Assembly (NCBI GenBank): GCA_964247055.1
Contig: OZ176056.1
Coordinates: forward strand, 9,300,001-9,364,000
Source: Paragordius varius
Lineage: Eukaryota; Nematomorpha
DNA length: 64,000 nucleotides
Direction: 5' to 3'
In this document: positions 27,020 to 38,769 of the stretch, piece after piece
Position numbering within the stretch: the stretch's first letter is position 1
Layout of the letters: each line of letters begins with the position of its first letter
Made by a program: the position numbers and the translations under genes
The notes under the pieces: model-generated
Databases searched by the model: none
What the model was told of the DNA's origin: nothing
Seen by the model: the letters and a program-made list of their open reading frames with translations, nothing else

Positions 27020-27420
27020 ACATTTATAGTCCGATCTCAAAAATATTTGGGGTGATGATGGAACTACCAAAGGGCTACCCAAAAAAATTATCACGACATC
27101 ACCAGATTAAATTTGGATTTTAGGTAGCCATTTTTATTTTTAAAATTGTATAAATTTTGTCAATATTTATAAAATTCATAAAAAATACATTTATATTCCG
27201 ATCTCATAAATATTTGGGGTGATGATAGAACTACCAAAGGGCTACCCAAAAAAACATCCAATGATAGTTAAATATTTACTTTCATAAGGGAGAGCTTGAT
27301 ACCATCAATGTGAACACAATTTTAAAATACTTTTAACCATAATTTCGTAAAATCTCAAATTACATCCAATGATAGTTGAATATTAACTTTCATAAGGGAC
27401 AGATTAAATATGGTCAATTT
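27020..27420. repeat. Imperfect short tandem duplications
   Basis: Two ~65-bp segments sharing GGGGTGATGATGGAACTACC (about 27050 and 27211) lie 161 bp apart. Two ~45-bp segments sharing CATCCAATGATAGTT (about 27266 and 27364) lie about 100 bp apart. No coding or known element is seen. Confidence 0.6.
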
Positions 27421-27556
27421 AGAGTAAACAATGTTTAGTCCTATGCAAAAACCCGTAAAAGAATAATTTGAGAGATTTTTTTATTTAATTTTCATTATTT
27501 TATCTCCATTACCTCTATTATTGCAAATTATTAAGATAAATTATCAGCGAAACCAG

Positions 27557-28941
27557 CAGTGGCGAAACTACAGGAAGATAGGTGCGGGGGATCCAAAAAC
27601 AGGGGCCCTTTTTTTATTATTTATATTAAATTTGGGCCCCATTTCTATTTTGCAGAGGGGGGGGGCAAAATTTAATACCTTTTTTTATTTACGTATATGT
27701 AATGATTGCCTTATTGTAAGTATAACGGCAAATAAAAAAGAGAATTATGGATTAGGCTGAATCAGTATTAATTTGCTGATATTGCATCATATCATTCTGA
27801 AAAAGAGAATTATTATTGATTGAAAGGAAGAAAAAGCAAAAAACTGCATTTTTCCACTATCGCAATAAACGGTTTTATTGGTTGATTATTCCTAAGTCGT
27901 AAACGACTTTTTGGATATATTTTCAGTATCGCTTATAATTAATAAATAACTTTAAATTACCTCCAGTTAGCATCCTAAAAAAGGGAATATAAAAATAAAT
28001 AAATGATTATAGATCGTTGACACCAAAAAATAAGGTAAGCTTATAAATTTTCAAGTCCATATTTTGTTATAAAAATTTATAGTATTACAGTTTTATGAAA
28101 ATTCCCAAAATTGTGAGAAATAAAATTTCATTTGCAATAATATAATTCATATAGCGTAAAAAATTTGTTTTTTAATGTAATGCGAAAGACCATATTTTAA
28201 TTTTTATGAGGAAATGGGTGCATGTAAATTAATATTAGTGAGTTAAAGGAAGAAAGAGCAAAAAATGCATTTTTTCACTATCCATTAAATTTTAGCCATA
28301 ATGATATTGTCTGTTCCTTTATTAATTTCTGGCAGTAACACTTCGATTCAAATTGGGGCATATAAATATTTCAGACTAATTTAAGTTGATATTTAAAAAA
28401 TACTGAAGGAACGGTTCCAATTTAAAATTATTCCGCTATCTTAATATATATTGTATAAATATGTCGAAATATATAAAAAAGTTCCATATCAAACTACTTC
28501 GACACCATTTAACATTTTTGGAAAATATGGTGTTTATTTAATTTTATAACTAAAATTAAAGCTTATATTTTATTTTCACTTCTAACATTGGTGGAAATAT
28601 AAAAAGTAGTTTATTATGTATTATTTTTAAATTTATCTAATGCACACATGTCATATTGACGAATTTTTACTTTCAGTTTTACCTTAGTTAAGATTGAGGA
28701 ATTGGCGGTGTTAAGGTGGGCGGGTGGTTACTAACCATCATATATAAAAATATCAGGAACGTAAAACTTTTAGAGGATGCCAAGTCATGTGATATTTTTA
28801 TTTTATATACAATATTTCTTTACGAATCTAAGCGATGCGCCAAATGAAAAGATAACTGCAAACGATTTTTTTTTGGTAGGGGAAGGGGGGGCCAGTATTT
28901 ATATCCTGCGGGGGGGCTTACAATTTATAGTTCCGCCACTG
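27557..28941. mobile_element. Non-autonomous hAT-like element
   Basis: Ends CAGTGGCGAAACTA (27557) and TAGTTCCGCCACTG (28941) are inverted, followed on both sides inward by G-runs (GGGGGGGGGGCAAAATTT near 27656; AGGGGGGGGCCAGT near 28885). Flanking octamers GAAACCAG and AACACCAG match at 6 of 8 positions, fitting an aged 8-bp duplication. CAGTGGCG-type termini are typical of hAT elements. No transposase is seen. Two internal segments near 27825 and 28245 (GGAAGAAAGAGCAAAAAA) are duplicates. Confidence 0.65.
28325..28440. repeat. Dispersed repeat, copy 1 of 2
   Basis: AACACTTCGATTCAAATTGG ... ACGGTTCCAATTTAAA recurs in inverse orientation at about 50038-50140 in this window. No coding content is seen. 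Confidence 0.55.
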
Positions 28942-29182
28942 AACACCAGCTGCTTAATTTATTATATTTCAAAAAGTTTATATTTTAATTTTATTTTTGG
29001 GTTGCACTACGTGTAGTGTTCCGAATATTTTAATAGCTGAATGATAATCCCAAAATTAATACTTTTCAAGCCTAATTTTTTATTTCCTAAATGCCTCTTT
29101 ATTTTTTTTTATAACTAAGCTAAATGTTTTCTATTAAGGTTTTTTAGTTAATACAAGTAACCCTTTATAATATATATATGTA

Positions 29183-29936
29183 ACTAGCGTAAATCTCGTG
29201 CTACTACGCAGCCCGAGGAAGTGCTTCGGACTTCCGGGGGGGGGGGGGGGGGGAGAGGTTATTTGAAAAAAGGGACAATAAAATGATCCACATATGTGGA
29301 TTATTTCGAAACATTATTTAATAGCTATGATCTCATAGGAATTTTACAACAGTGCATTTATACATTTATTGTTTACTTGGGGGAAAAAATAGATTTAAAA
29401 AAATATTTATACATATGATAGAAACTCTTAACTCAGCGGCTATCATCAAAGAAACGCATGACTAAAATTTTTGCCTTTTAACAGGGAATACGAAAAATCC
29501 TTATCGAATTTTTACCGTCTCATACCTTGGGCAAAAAAATACAATCAAAAAATTATTTTTGTTGTTTTTGTTTTTTTTGAAAAAATGACATTTTACGGGG
29601 GTAGCGGGTAAAAAGAGGACCTTAATCAAAAAAGTGAGTCGACTATGTTCGGCGCGATCGAAAATAAGTAAATAAAAATCATATTTGAAATTGAATGGTC
29701 CAACACGTTCTCCGGAAAATTGTCTCAAAGACACGATTTTTGTGGACTTCTGTTTTCAAAAAAAAAAACCGTTTTTCACACGGAGTGGGCCCGAACTGGG
29801 GGCCTATTTCAAAAAAAGGGCAAAGCTATTGTCGGGGCATTCATTAATGATTATATTTTTTCGAAGTTTAATGGGTCTACCGGTTTTCCTGTACCAGATC
29901 ACAAAGCCAGCATTTTCCATTATTATAAATATATAG
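29183..29936 (+). mobile_element. ACTAGCG...TATAG interspersed repeat, copy 1
   Basis: Begins ACTAGCGTAAATCTCGTGCT and ends ATAAATATATAG; flanks ATGTA and ATTGTA may be a target duplication. A second copy lies inverted at 34205-34781. It contains a 20-bp G-run (about 29236), the palindrome TCCACATATGTGGA and a conserved stretch around CCAACACGTTCTCCGGAAAA. The copies differ by indels that break any shared frame, so the short open frames are not treated as genes. The class is not recognised. Confidence 0.7.
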
Positions 29937-30800
29937 ATTGTAATACTCCATATTTATTAATTCATTTAACTTTACATTAAAAAATATAAAGCTAATAGTC
30001 TATAAAATATTTTAAGGTTATTGTTTTATTCAACTCCCACTTTCAAAAACGTTAATTTTACTTCATACATATCAGGGTTTATACCTTTTATTAATACTCT
30101 TAATTTGTTAAATTCCTTTAACTTAAACAATACTAAAACATTTTAAAGATGTATACATATGTATAGATACAGTAATATGACCAGATAGGCTGTTTTTCGC
30201 TGTACAGTACTGGGTTTTCGAAAAACAATTGCATCTGTACTGAGCTAACTTTTGTACTGCTTTTTTAATGTTAAAAATCATAAATTATCAATTACCTTTT
30301 ATCTATACAAAAATATTGTAGAATAGATTGAACGCCTTTGTTAAAATAATCTCAATTCGTAAAATATAAATGGTTCGTTTTGCGTTAAAAATGTAGGATT
30401 GGCCTATTTGTAATTAGTTAATAATTTATTTTCTGCTCGAATTATACATGAAGAGGGTTTGGGACAAGTGAAACCACTTATGAATGCAGCTATTTGCGCA
30501 GAACCGGAAACATAAATCCTAGACTTCACGCATTTAGGCTTATGGTCTTTCACTCTTACGTAAATGAGGCCTTTAAATTTATAATTATTACAATGAATTT
30601 ATGATATGATATTTAAAATTTGATCAAGTTTTATTTTTGCCATTTACGTTTTAATTATTTTTAATTTTGTTTACTTCATAAACAAAGGGAAAATTATCCG
30701 TAACATATTTTTATATTGATTATATATGCGTCCAAAATCGAGGGGTTTAATAAAATAGCCTGATGAAATATATATTCTAAAAGGCAAATGTATCAGAATT
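29937..30800. other. Intergenic, nothing recognised
   Basis: AT-rich sequence without a supported gene, splice-consistent exon or repeat end. Confidence 0.6.
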
Positions 30801-31780
30801 ATGGTCTTTTGGTTTTGCGTACGAATGATTTATGAAAGTTATTTACACTTTTGTGGTAACTGCTCCATATCAAAAAATGGGAAATATTTTTTGATAAAAG
30901 CTTAATGCCTTCTTCGAAAAAATATTTCTAAAATATATGATAAATTACACGGAAACAGAAAAACAACATTTTTATAAAATTTTAATTTGTAGATGTGGGG
31001 CTCCGTAAGTCCAAAATTTTTCGCCCTTCTAAAATGGGCTAACCATATAAAAAATAAACGCAAAAATGCCAGATCGCAATAAAAATTTTAAACTATGCTA
31101 GATTTTAACATCAAAAAAAGATTTTCCGAAAAATGGGTATTTTGCTAAATTTAAATTATAGCAAATATTTTTTCAAACGTACTACATACTAAACGCCTAA
31201 GATATTATAGAATCACTTTTTCTATAAAATTCTAAGATGCTGAACCTCTCCGACACCTCTTTGATTAAAGGTTCCTTTGCTTAAAAATTTAAAAAGTTTA
31301 TATTTAACAATTCGAAAACAAACGAGCGATAGAAATGTTCAACACCATCGAATTATAAAAAAGTGTTTTAAAGCGTTTTTATACTGTTGCCACCATGTTT
31401 CAAAACACGGTAAAACTTCACCGTAATTTCGATTTAAATTAAATTTTTAGATAAAAAATTCAGTTTTTTAGGAAAAAACTTTTTTGGATGTCAAAATTTG
31501 TTATATATATTTTATTGCTCAATCCTAACATTTTTGCTTTTATTTAAAAACCAATCATTTTAGAAGGGCGATATGGAACTTTCAAAACCTATATAAAAAA
31601 ATGTTTTGCTTTTGATATATAGTTATGATATTTTAAAAATATTTTTGGAACGAATAATTTAGCTTTTGCAAAAAAATTGTATTTAACAAAAAATGCGCTG
31701 ATTTTCATTTTCTGGTACAAAGCAGTTGCCACAGAAAATAAATTTTCTAAACTCAGAGGGGACAAACCAAAAGCATGATA
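30800..31780. mobile_element. Decayed palindromic element, arms about 400 bp
   Basis: Left-arm landmarks GGTCTTTTGGTTTTGCG (30803), TGGTAACTGCTCC (30855) and TCGCCCTTCTAAAATGGGC (31020) recur in inverse order and orientation at about 31770 (CAAACCAAAAGC), 31715 (AAGCAGTTGCCAC) and 31557 (CATTTTAGAAGGGCGA). Divergence is substantial, so the insertion is old. No coding content. Confidence 0.6.
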
Positions 31781-32539
31781 ATCCTGATAGTTTTCATATC
31801 AAAATATATAAAAATTATCAGTATATTTTGTGTACACTGTGTATATGATTTCTATAACCTTTTCCGGATATTCCTCAATTTTTTTTCCTATGCGTTAATT
31901 TGTATCCAGTTTTTTATTTATTTTTTGTGTAAAAAATTTAGCTTCAATTTCATAATATGACAGTTAGAAAAAATTTACTTCACAACAAATAAATTTTTTA
32001 CTGGGTCAAGGTTCAAAGATCTGGTCGCATTAATTTACAACAAAAATTCATATTATACGACGACAAATATTTTTCTTATAAAACCGTGGTTTATTACTAA
32101 CTTTCTTGGGTCGATAACGGGATGATTGGTACATTTTTAATAAAATTCACGATTCCGATTGTATAGTATACCATTTGCACTTCAAGAGTATCCTTGAACA
32201 CTTCAATTTGGTCCTTAAACGGTTCAAGTTGGTCTTGAACATTTCAAGTTGGCCCTTAAATAAGGTGACCAGGTTTTTTAAAGGAAAAAGCGGGACAAAT
32301 CTGAGAAGGGGGGGGGGGGGGGGGTTATGAGGTGGGGTGGACAACCAAAAATTTTTATACAAAAAACTTATTGTAGTATTTATTTATTTTTAACACAAAT
32401 ACATTATAAATATAAAAAAATATTTAATTCCTTGGTATATTTTTAATTTGAGTGAGTGCGTTTTAGCAGATTGCCATCATTTTATAAAATATTGTAGAAG
32501 TCTTCACAAGAATTTGTCAAATTATATTTGACAGATAAA

Positions 32540-34025
32540 ATGGTAAAGTTTAAACATTTACATTTGATTTTTCCGATGTCCACATCTGATTTACTGTGGA
32601 AAAAACGCGCTCAGTAGCAGCGTTGGTTCCACGTAAAGATAATGCAAATTCTACAATTTTTAAAATATTGTATGGAACATAGTTTGTTTCAAAATGATGA
32701 AATATTTCTAACCATTTCTTTTCGACTGTATTTTTTTCTGTTGTCCATAATTTAAGTTTTTCATTATTAATATATTTTATAACTAATGATATTTTCTGAA
32801 AGGTTATTTTGGGAATTTTTGGGAGATGCAGATGTAATCAAATGATTTTGAACATCGCACCAATTAAATTCTGGTTTTAATGTTCTCCAATGAAAATGAT
32901 CAGTTTCAGTTATTCGCACCGTCCAGTCTTCCAAATAATCTTTATAGTTTGTATAAAACATTTTTATATGGTACAGGATATCTTGGGGTATTATTAAGCC
33001 TTGTTTTTCTAATTATAATATTGTGGATGGTTACTGGTATAAAATTATTTTATAATCTTTCTTGACACTGGAATTTTAGGTTACTAATTCATTGGCTACT
33101 TTGGTTGCCGAAGTTTTGTCACTTTCTATCAATTTAATAACATTTAGAAAGAGAGAAGCTTGATTATGTAGGAACTCTAACCATATTGAAAAATCACTTT
33201 CAAAAAACTTTTCCAAAGTTGTAATACATTTGTCCTGTGATAAAAAAATAGGATATTAAAGGATCATTTTTTAAATTTCCTTCGATTGGCAGAAGAGTAA
33301 AACCAACGAGTTTTTACAATATCCAAGCATTTTTTAATATTGAACTTCTGTTGCACAGAATTTCTTAAGCGTTTCAACGCGTACCGTGTATATAAAAATA
33401 GGAATATACCTTAACAACTACATTTTCCACATCTAGGGGTAACAAATCAGCACCTGTTTGAATAGCGTTGTGTGTTATACGCGCTACACACCCAACGTCA
33501 ATAATGGATTATTGTCTGCTAATTACTGAAAATTATTTTTTGTTCCCCTCCTTTTTTTCCACCGAAGTTCGTATTGGTGTTGTCACCGCAATATGCGATG
33601 ATTTTGTCTTTTAAATTATTTTTTCATAGAATATTCATTATTGAAGTAAAATTATGTCGGAATTTGCACCGGGTAGAGAAATAAAATTTAAAATTTACTC
33701 CGGTTTCTGGACCAAAATATTTTATTAACGTGGGAAATATTTTTTTTTCCTGATGTGATACATCGGAGTATGTAATTTTCAGGAAATCTTTTTGTATTCA
33801 GAAAATGCATGTGGCGAAAGGACAATGCATACAATGGCTTCAGCCTTTGTGCGGCGAATAACATGTGAGGTACAATCCATAGATCTAAAGGAATGATTGT
33901 GATTAACGGCGTGAAAAGATAACACGCCCTCAGCTAGTGCCAAATTATTTTCTTCCTCTCCAAAAGCGGTTTTACGATAAAAATCGCTCATTTTGTAAGA
34001 TGATGCCACCATATCTAACATTTTT
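32540..34025 (-). pseudogene. hAT transposase pseudogene
   Basis: Recognisable pieces occur in order along the minus strand in several frames. Near 33779-34021 is an N-terminal piece with NHNHSFRSMDCTSHVI and RTKAEAIVCIVLSPH. Near 33570-33625 is KIIAYCGDNTNTNFGG. Near 33425-33500 is GCVARITHNAIQTGADLLPL. The C-terminal dimerisation region near 32570-32660 reads LSLRGTNAATERVFSTVNQM. These are typical of hAT transposases with an RNase-H-like fold. At least five frame changes or stops separate them, so no functional enzyme is encoded. A 65-codon open piece at 32767-32961 (YLEDWTVRITETDHFHW) belongs to the same remnant. Confidence 0.8.
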
Positions 34026-34204
34026 TATGTTTCTGTGTTTCCATATGCTTTGTAATATCATGCTTACCGCCATGTGGTATGGTGAACCCCTAACATAAAG
34101 CATTTAACAAATGATTCATTCTTCGTTTTTTTGATAAAAGGAAATTCTTTCATTAAATCATCGTTAAATTTACAACCTCTTTTTGTACTTAGTTTTAAAT
34201 TAAT

Positions 34205-34781
34205 CTATATATTTATAAAAATGGAAAATGCTGGCTTATCTGGTACCGGAAAACCGGTAGACCCATTCAAATCCAAACTTCGAAAAAATATAATCATTAA
34301 TGAATGCCCCGACAATATGAAATAGGCCCCCAGTTCGGGCCCATCCCGTGTGAAAAACGGGTTTTTTTGAAAACAGAAGTCCATAAAAATCGTGTCTTTG
34401 AGACAATTTTCTGGAGAACGTGTTGGACCATTCAATTTCAAATATGATTTTTGTTTACTTATTTTCGATTGCGCCAAACATAGTCGTCTCGCTTTTTTGA
34501 TTTGATCCCTCTTTTTACCCGCTCCCTTCGTAAAATGCCATTTTTTTTCAAAAAACAAAGTCCACAAAAATAATTTTTTAAATATATTTTTCGCCCTATT
34601 AAACAATATATTAGTATGAATGCTCCGTTTTAAAATTCCTATAAAATCATATCTTTTAAAAAATGTTTCGAAATAATCCACATATGTGGATCATTTTATT
34701 GTCCCTTATTTCAAATAGCCCTCCCCCCAGAAGTCCGAAGGACTTCCTCTGGCTGTGTAGCAGCACGAGATTTACGCTAGT
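34205..34781 (-). mobile_element. ACTAGCG...TATAG interspersed repeat, copy 2 (nested in hAT)
   Basis: Minus-strand copy of the 29183-29936 repeat, 577 bp, flanked by ATTAAT on both sides, consistent with a 5-6-bp target duplication. It sits inside the hAT element upstream of the transposase remnant, so it is the youngest insertion of this nest. A 158-codon minus-strand frame (34205-34681) exists but copy 1 does not keep it. Confidence 0.75.
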
Positions 34782-35774
34782 ATTAATATAAAAAAATATT
34801 ATATTACCTTAATTTTCTGGAGTAAACGTATAAGCTACCGATTTGTGATATTAATTTGTCTTTTTGATAATGTTGGCAGTAGGATTAGGAAGCAAAGTGT
34901 ATAAACATATAATATAAATTTGAAAAAATAAATATTTTTAATTTAAAAATAAAAAACTTTAATTTAAAATTGATACAGATTTAAAGATAACTAATGATAA
35001 AAAATTTAAACGGATAAAAAAAATAAATTTTTTATAAAAAATTTAAATGTATTTGAAATTTTTTTTATATATAATCGTAAAAACCGGGACATTTCAAAAA
35101 CGCAGCGGGACGCGGGACAAAGTGGGAAAAGGCGGGACGTCTGGTCACCTTACCCTTAAACCCTTCAAGTTGGTCCTTCAACACTTCAAGTTGGTCCTTT
35201 AACTTTTATCAATCAAATCGTAAATCATTAATGTATTTTATCGTTTTTAACCTTTATTCTATTATTTAACATATATTTTAAAACAATATCAACTTTTGAT
35301 AATTAAGTAACCGTATATCTTCATTAAGTTCATAATTGGATATTTATAAAATTTTAACATGTAATTAAAAAATATATAAGTTTTTTTGGGCTATTATTTA
35401 CAATTTTTCATTAAAAACTTTTAAAAGTTAATTATTTTCTTAAATTGGAAAAAAGTTTTGAAATATAAAAGTGGTTTTTGAATAAAATTTTTTATTTTTA
35501 AATGAATAATATAATAAATAAATAAAATTAGGTTAAAAAACAATAAAATAAAAAAATACATGCAAAAATTATGTTAAATCAAAATTTAAATATTTTAAGG
35601 GCCAACTTGAAGTGTTCAAAGACCGACTTGAAGTGTTCAAAGGCCGACTTGAAGTGTTCTAGGACCAATTTGAAGTGTTTAAAACTTGAAATGTTCAAGG
35701 ACCACCTTGAAGTGTTCAAGGACACTCTTGAAAATAGTATATATATTATGCAACTTCAATGGGGAAAGTTTCAA

Positions 35775-36290
35775 ACATTTAGTTAAAAATTAATTCTAAC
35801 TCTGAGTTTTTCGCTTTTAATATGCCATATCTTCCTATGCAATAAATTGTCTTATTTTTAACTTAATTTTTGTAAAAAAGTCCGATAAAACCATAAATTA
35901 ATATATTTTAAAATTTTTGCTTTTATTTAAAATCCAAAAACAGATCACTTCTTTTATTTTTATCTTTATAATTTTCAATACAACGAGATATAGGCACATG
36001 ACTAATTAAATATACTATATCATTAAAATCAGTGAGGCAAAAAACAATTGTTTGCATTGCGACATACATCGGTGGTGACCTTGACAGTTTAATTTTTCCG
36101 TTGCCTTATAAGTAAATAAAAAATAAATTTTACATTAAAATGAAACAGGCTTTTTTTATCTCAATCAATTAGGATTGATAATAATTGATGTTTAACACCG
36201 GTCAGGAGTTGTGTTAAAATAAATATTTAAATATCATCTAATTTTGATTGTGATAGCAATTAACAACGGGCCAAATGCGGAAGTAGGATT
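35775..36290. other. Intergenic, nothing recognised
   Basis: AT-rich spacer upstream of the Fn3-like gene. A TATA-rich block (TATATATTTAAATATAGAG, about 36294) just downstream of it is a plausible core promoter for that gene. Confidence 0.5.
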
Positions 36291-36404
36291 CTTATATATT
36301 TAAATATAGAGTTAGTATAAACATTGGAGTGTTTTCGATTTTTTTTATTTTAAATTTTAATTCAAATAATTTTTTTACAGAATTTCATCCTACCCCCGTA
36401 AACC

Positions 36405-37856
36405 ATGTATCTAGCTGCTATCTTTCTTATTCTGAGCATTATCTCAGGCCAATGTTTAACTCAATCAGGTAAAATAAATTTATAATGATTAACATGTTTA
36501 ATGGGTGAAAAATGTTATTGTAAGAAATCAATGTTTAAAAATAGATTTGGAAAAGAAATGTACTTTGTTTGAGACATCCGAAAAAGGTATTCAAATGTTA
36601 GACATGTGCGTTCTGTCAGTCAACCCCGGCCTAAATACTTATTCTATCTTGATATTTTTTCAGGATCCTAGAAATCTTCAAAATTTTAGGAAAAATATTT
36701 ATTACATTTATGCTTATTACAACTCATCTCATCTCTATGAAGGCGCTTCTCTTAAATCTGGTAGTATAGGACAAGTATAAATCTTAAATAAATTTAATTA
36801 AATTTATTTTGCTTATTTATTTACATCTTTATAATATTTTGTTTAGCAAACTCAATTTGATATCAAGGGACTTACTTTGTCCACCGAGTATATGATTAAG
36901 GTTCAACCTTCTTATCACAATTTACCGCTAATTGGGGCATATTCAGCTTATAAACGCATATCAGGTAAATTATTTAGAAGTAGGCTAGTTTGATCATAAA
37001 GCTTTTGAATTATTGGCATTTTCGAGTTATATTATATTTATTTACATATTTATGGTGTAGTTAGTCTTAACGATGCAGGTCATTATGTTCTTAATCAGGA
37101 AGGTAAAATATATTAAAGTTTTTATTTTTACGTGTATTATTCTAATAACATTGTTTAAAATTTTTAGATTTGTCCAGGTGGGTGGTCAAAATAAAGGCTG
37201 TTTCCCTAATTAACGGCACAACTGCTGCAAACACGAACTCGCTAGATTTATTAGTTTTCCTTGCCAACCCCTTAATTGATGATCCTGAAAAAGCTAAAGA
37301 AATATATGGCCTGGATATTTTATTGAGTAGCCCGGGGAGAGATATACCAAATAAAAAAGGATTTATTTCGGTATATTTTTTATTATAGTTTTTCATTATA
37401 TGGAAAAATTATTCCGAACCCATTAATATTTAAGGTTTTTATAAAAATAGAGATCAAATATTATGCACTTATTTAAGTGTTTAATTAAAACATATGGTTA
37501 AATGACATTAAATAAAGGCAGACAAACTTATTTAAACTATGTCTGGCTGGTTTATTATTTGTCTTTTACAATGTGAAATTATACTATCAAGACATATATT
37601 TTTCAAACGCATAAATATTTTGTCATCAATTTTTAGTGTTACAAATTCTTTTATTTTTATTCATACACAAAATTTTTATGTAATTATATAACTAATGTGG
37701 ATTTCTTTTTAGGCCCTTTCTGATAATTATCGCTTCCCATATGTTTTGCCCAATACAGAATACGAGGTTATGGTTAGACCGGTCTTTCGAGATCAGGAGG
37801 CCGCTTCCACAGAAGCAACTTCTCATCGTGTTTACGTTCAAACGAATCAGTGCTAA
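36405..37856 (+). CDS. Secreted protein with two fibronectin-III-like halves, 6 exons
   Basis: Exons 36405-36468, 36545-36774, 36847-36964, 37061-37102, 37168-37370 and 37713-37856 join with consistent phases (1,0,1,1,0) and GT...AG junctions into about 266 residues ending in a TAA. Exon 1 encodes a signal peptide (MYLAAIFLILSIISGQC). Two halves follow, each closing with a motif resembling the F-G strands of Fn3 domains: GLTLSTEYMIKVQP...YSAYKRIS near residues 107-137 and LPNTEYEVMVRP...HRVYVQT near 230-264. N-glycosylation sequons NSS and NGT are visible. There is no membrane segment after the signal, so it is predicted to be secreted. A possible 5'-leader acceptor (TTTTTTTACAG) lies 25 bp before the ATG. 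Fold assignment is by pattern only; ligand unknown. Confidence 0.75.
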
Positions 37857-37885
37857 TCATGAAACTATATTTAAAACTATATTAA

Positions 37886-37891
37886 AATAAA
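37886..37891 (+). terminator. Polyadenylation signal AATAAA
   Basis: AATAAA 30 bp after the stop codon of the Fn3-like gene, the expected place for 3'-end processing. Confidence 0.65.
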
Positions 37892-37899
37892 TATGGGTT

Positions 37900-38530
37900 A
37901 TCGGCGGTTTAAACTGCAAAATAATACGTTTGATTAATACTTTTACAGATTAACCCTTTTTAATGATCTATCGTGGAAACTACGAATAAATTTTATTTAT
38001 TACGGCTAATAGATTTAATATATACCTAATCGAATGTGTTGGGGTTTTGTTTTCCATCATTCTACATTGTGCTTTTGTTGATGAAAAATCTCTCTCCGAT
38101 GTTTCAATATTAATCCATCATTTATTTGATTGAACCAAGTTTAAATTGAGAAATATTAGGATGAGTTGTTGTAAACATTAATCAATATCAAATTTAGTAA
38201 TTTATTATCACTAACCTACGGATAGGAATCTAACTTGATTTTATTGTAACGGTCTACACAGATTATCGTATTATTGTGCTTTACATCCACTGATCCGAAG
38301 CCGCCAATTTAAGATAGATGTTTAAGGTTTTGTTATACGAGCAAATTGCAAGCAGATTGTGCCGGTCGGTTTATTGTAAAATTTAAATTGGTTTGTAGAA
38401 ATATGAGACCTATACACTAGGTGGATATTTTGAAAAAAGTCCATTTTCGTATAAGATATTATCTTTTTAATAATTTTCGCTAGTTGGAAATGATTTTTTT
38501 ACATTTTCACACATTATTTTTATACGAATC
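37900..38530. other. Intergenic, nothing recognised
   Basis: No gene, repeat end or RNA motif is supported here. Confidence 0.5.
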
Positions 38531-38533
38531 TTA

Positions 38534-38760
38534 CAGTAATTTAAATTGCACAGACAGCATGTAAAATTAACAACCATATCTATTTTTGTATTTTTTTAAA
38601 TTTATATATCTTTAGGTTAGGGAATGGGGATTAGAGATGTAAATTGGTACTAGCTCATTTTTTTATGGGAATCATAATTTATGAACAAGTATGGTAGTCT
38701 TTTTAAAATATATTTTTTTAATTTATACTCGTTGTCTCTGTAATATTAATATTTGAGAAA
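38534..38760. mobile_element. MITE copy of the intron family, diverged
   Basis: CAGTAATTTAAATTGCAC after TA, then ACAACCATATCTATTTTTG, AACAAGTATGGTAGTC and a decayed right arm TTGTCTCTGTAATATTAAT. It has the same layout as the 25508 copy. Confidence 0.5.
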
Positions 38761-38769
38761 TAACGTTTT

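Larger units (their letters stand above)
32261..35152 (-). mobile_element. hAT DNA transposon with perfect 8-bp target duplication
   Basis: Termini TAAGGTGACCAG (32261) and CTGGTCACCTTA (35152) are inverted, and CCCTTAAA flanks both ends exactly (32253-32260, 35153-35160). Subterminal GCGGGACA repeats are present at both ends. The interior carries a decayed transposase on the minus strand and a nested ACTAGCG element. The 8-bp duplication and transposase remnants place it in hAT. The duplication is still perfect although the coding region is badly decayed. Confidence 0.9.
32150..35770. mobile_element. Foldback-like element built of a 21-bp minisatellite (split by a hAT insertion)
   Basis: Left arm 32175-32260 continues at 35153-35205 beyond an inserted hAT element and consists of a ~21-bp unit TTCAAGTTGGTCCTTGAACAC. 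The right arm, 35590-35735, is the same minisatellite in inverse orientation. Outer edges are similar in inverse: TATAGTATACCATTTGCACT at 32160 and AATAGTATATATATTATGC at 35735. About 380 bp of AT-rich sequence separates the arms. The 7-codon period leaves frames open, which explains a 71-codon frame at 35571. Confidence 0.65.

Noticed and set aside
27521-27760. 79-codon frame at the left end of the hAT-like element, and a similar one at 28777-29016
   Set aside because: They span transposon termini and G-runs; no protein family resemblance.
34205-34681. 158-codon minus-strand frame
   Set aside because: Lies in a repeat whose other copy (29183-29936) breaks the frame by indels; the conservation is at DNA level between repeat copies.
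35571-35786. 71-codon frame with LKCSKTD repeats
   Set aside because: Translation of the other 21-bp minisatellite (right arm of the foldback).
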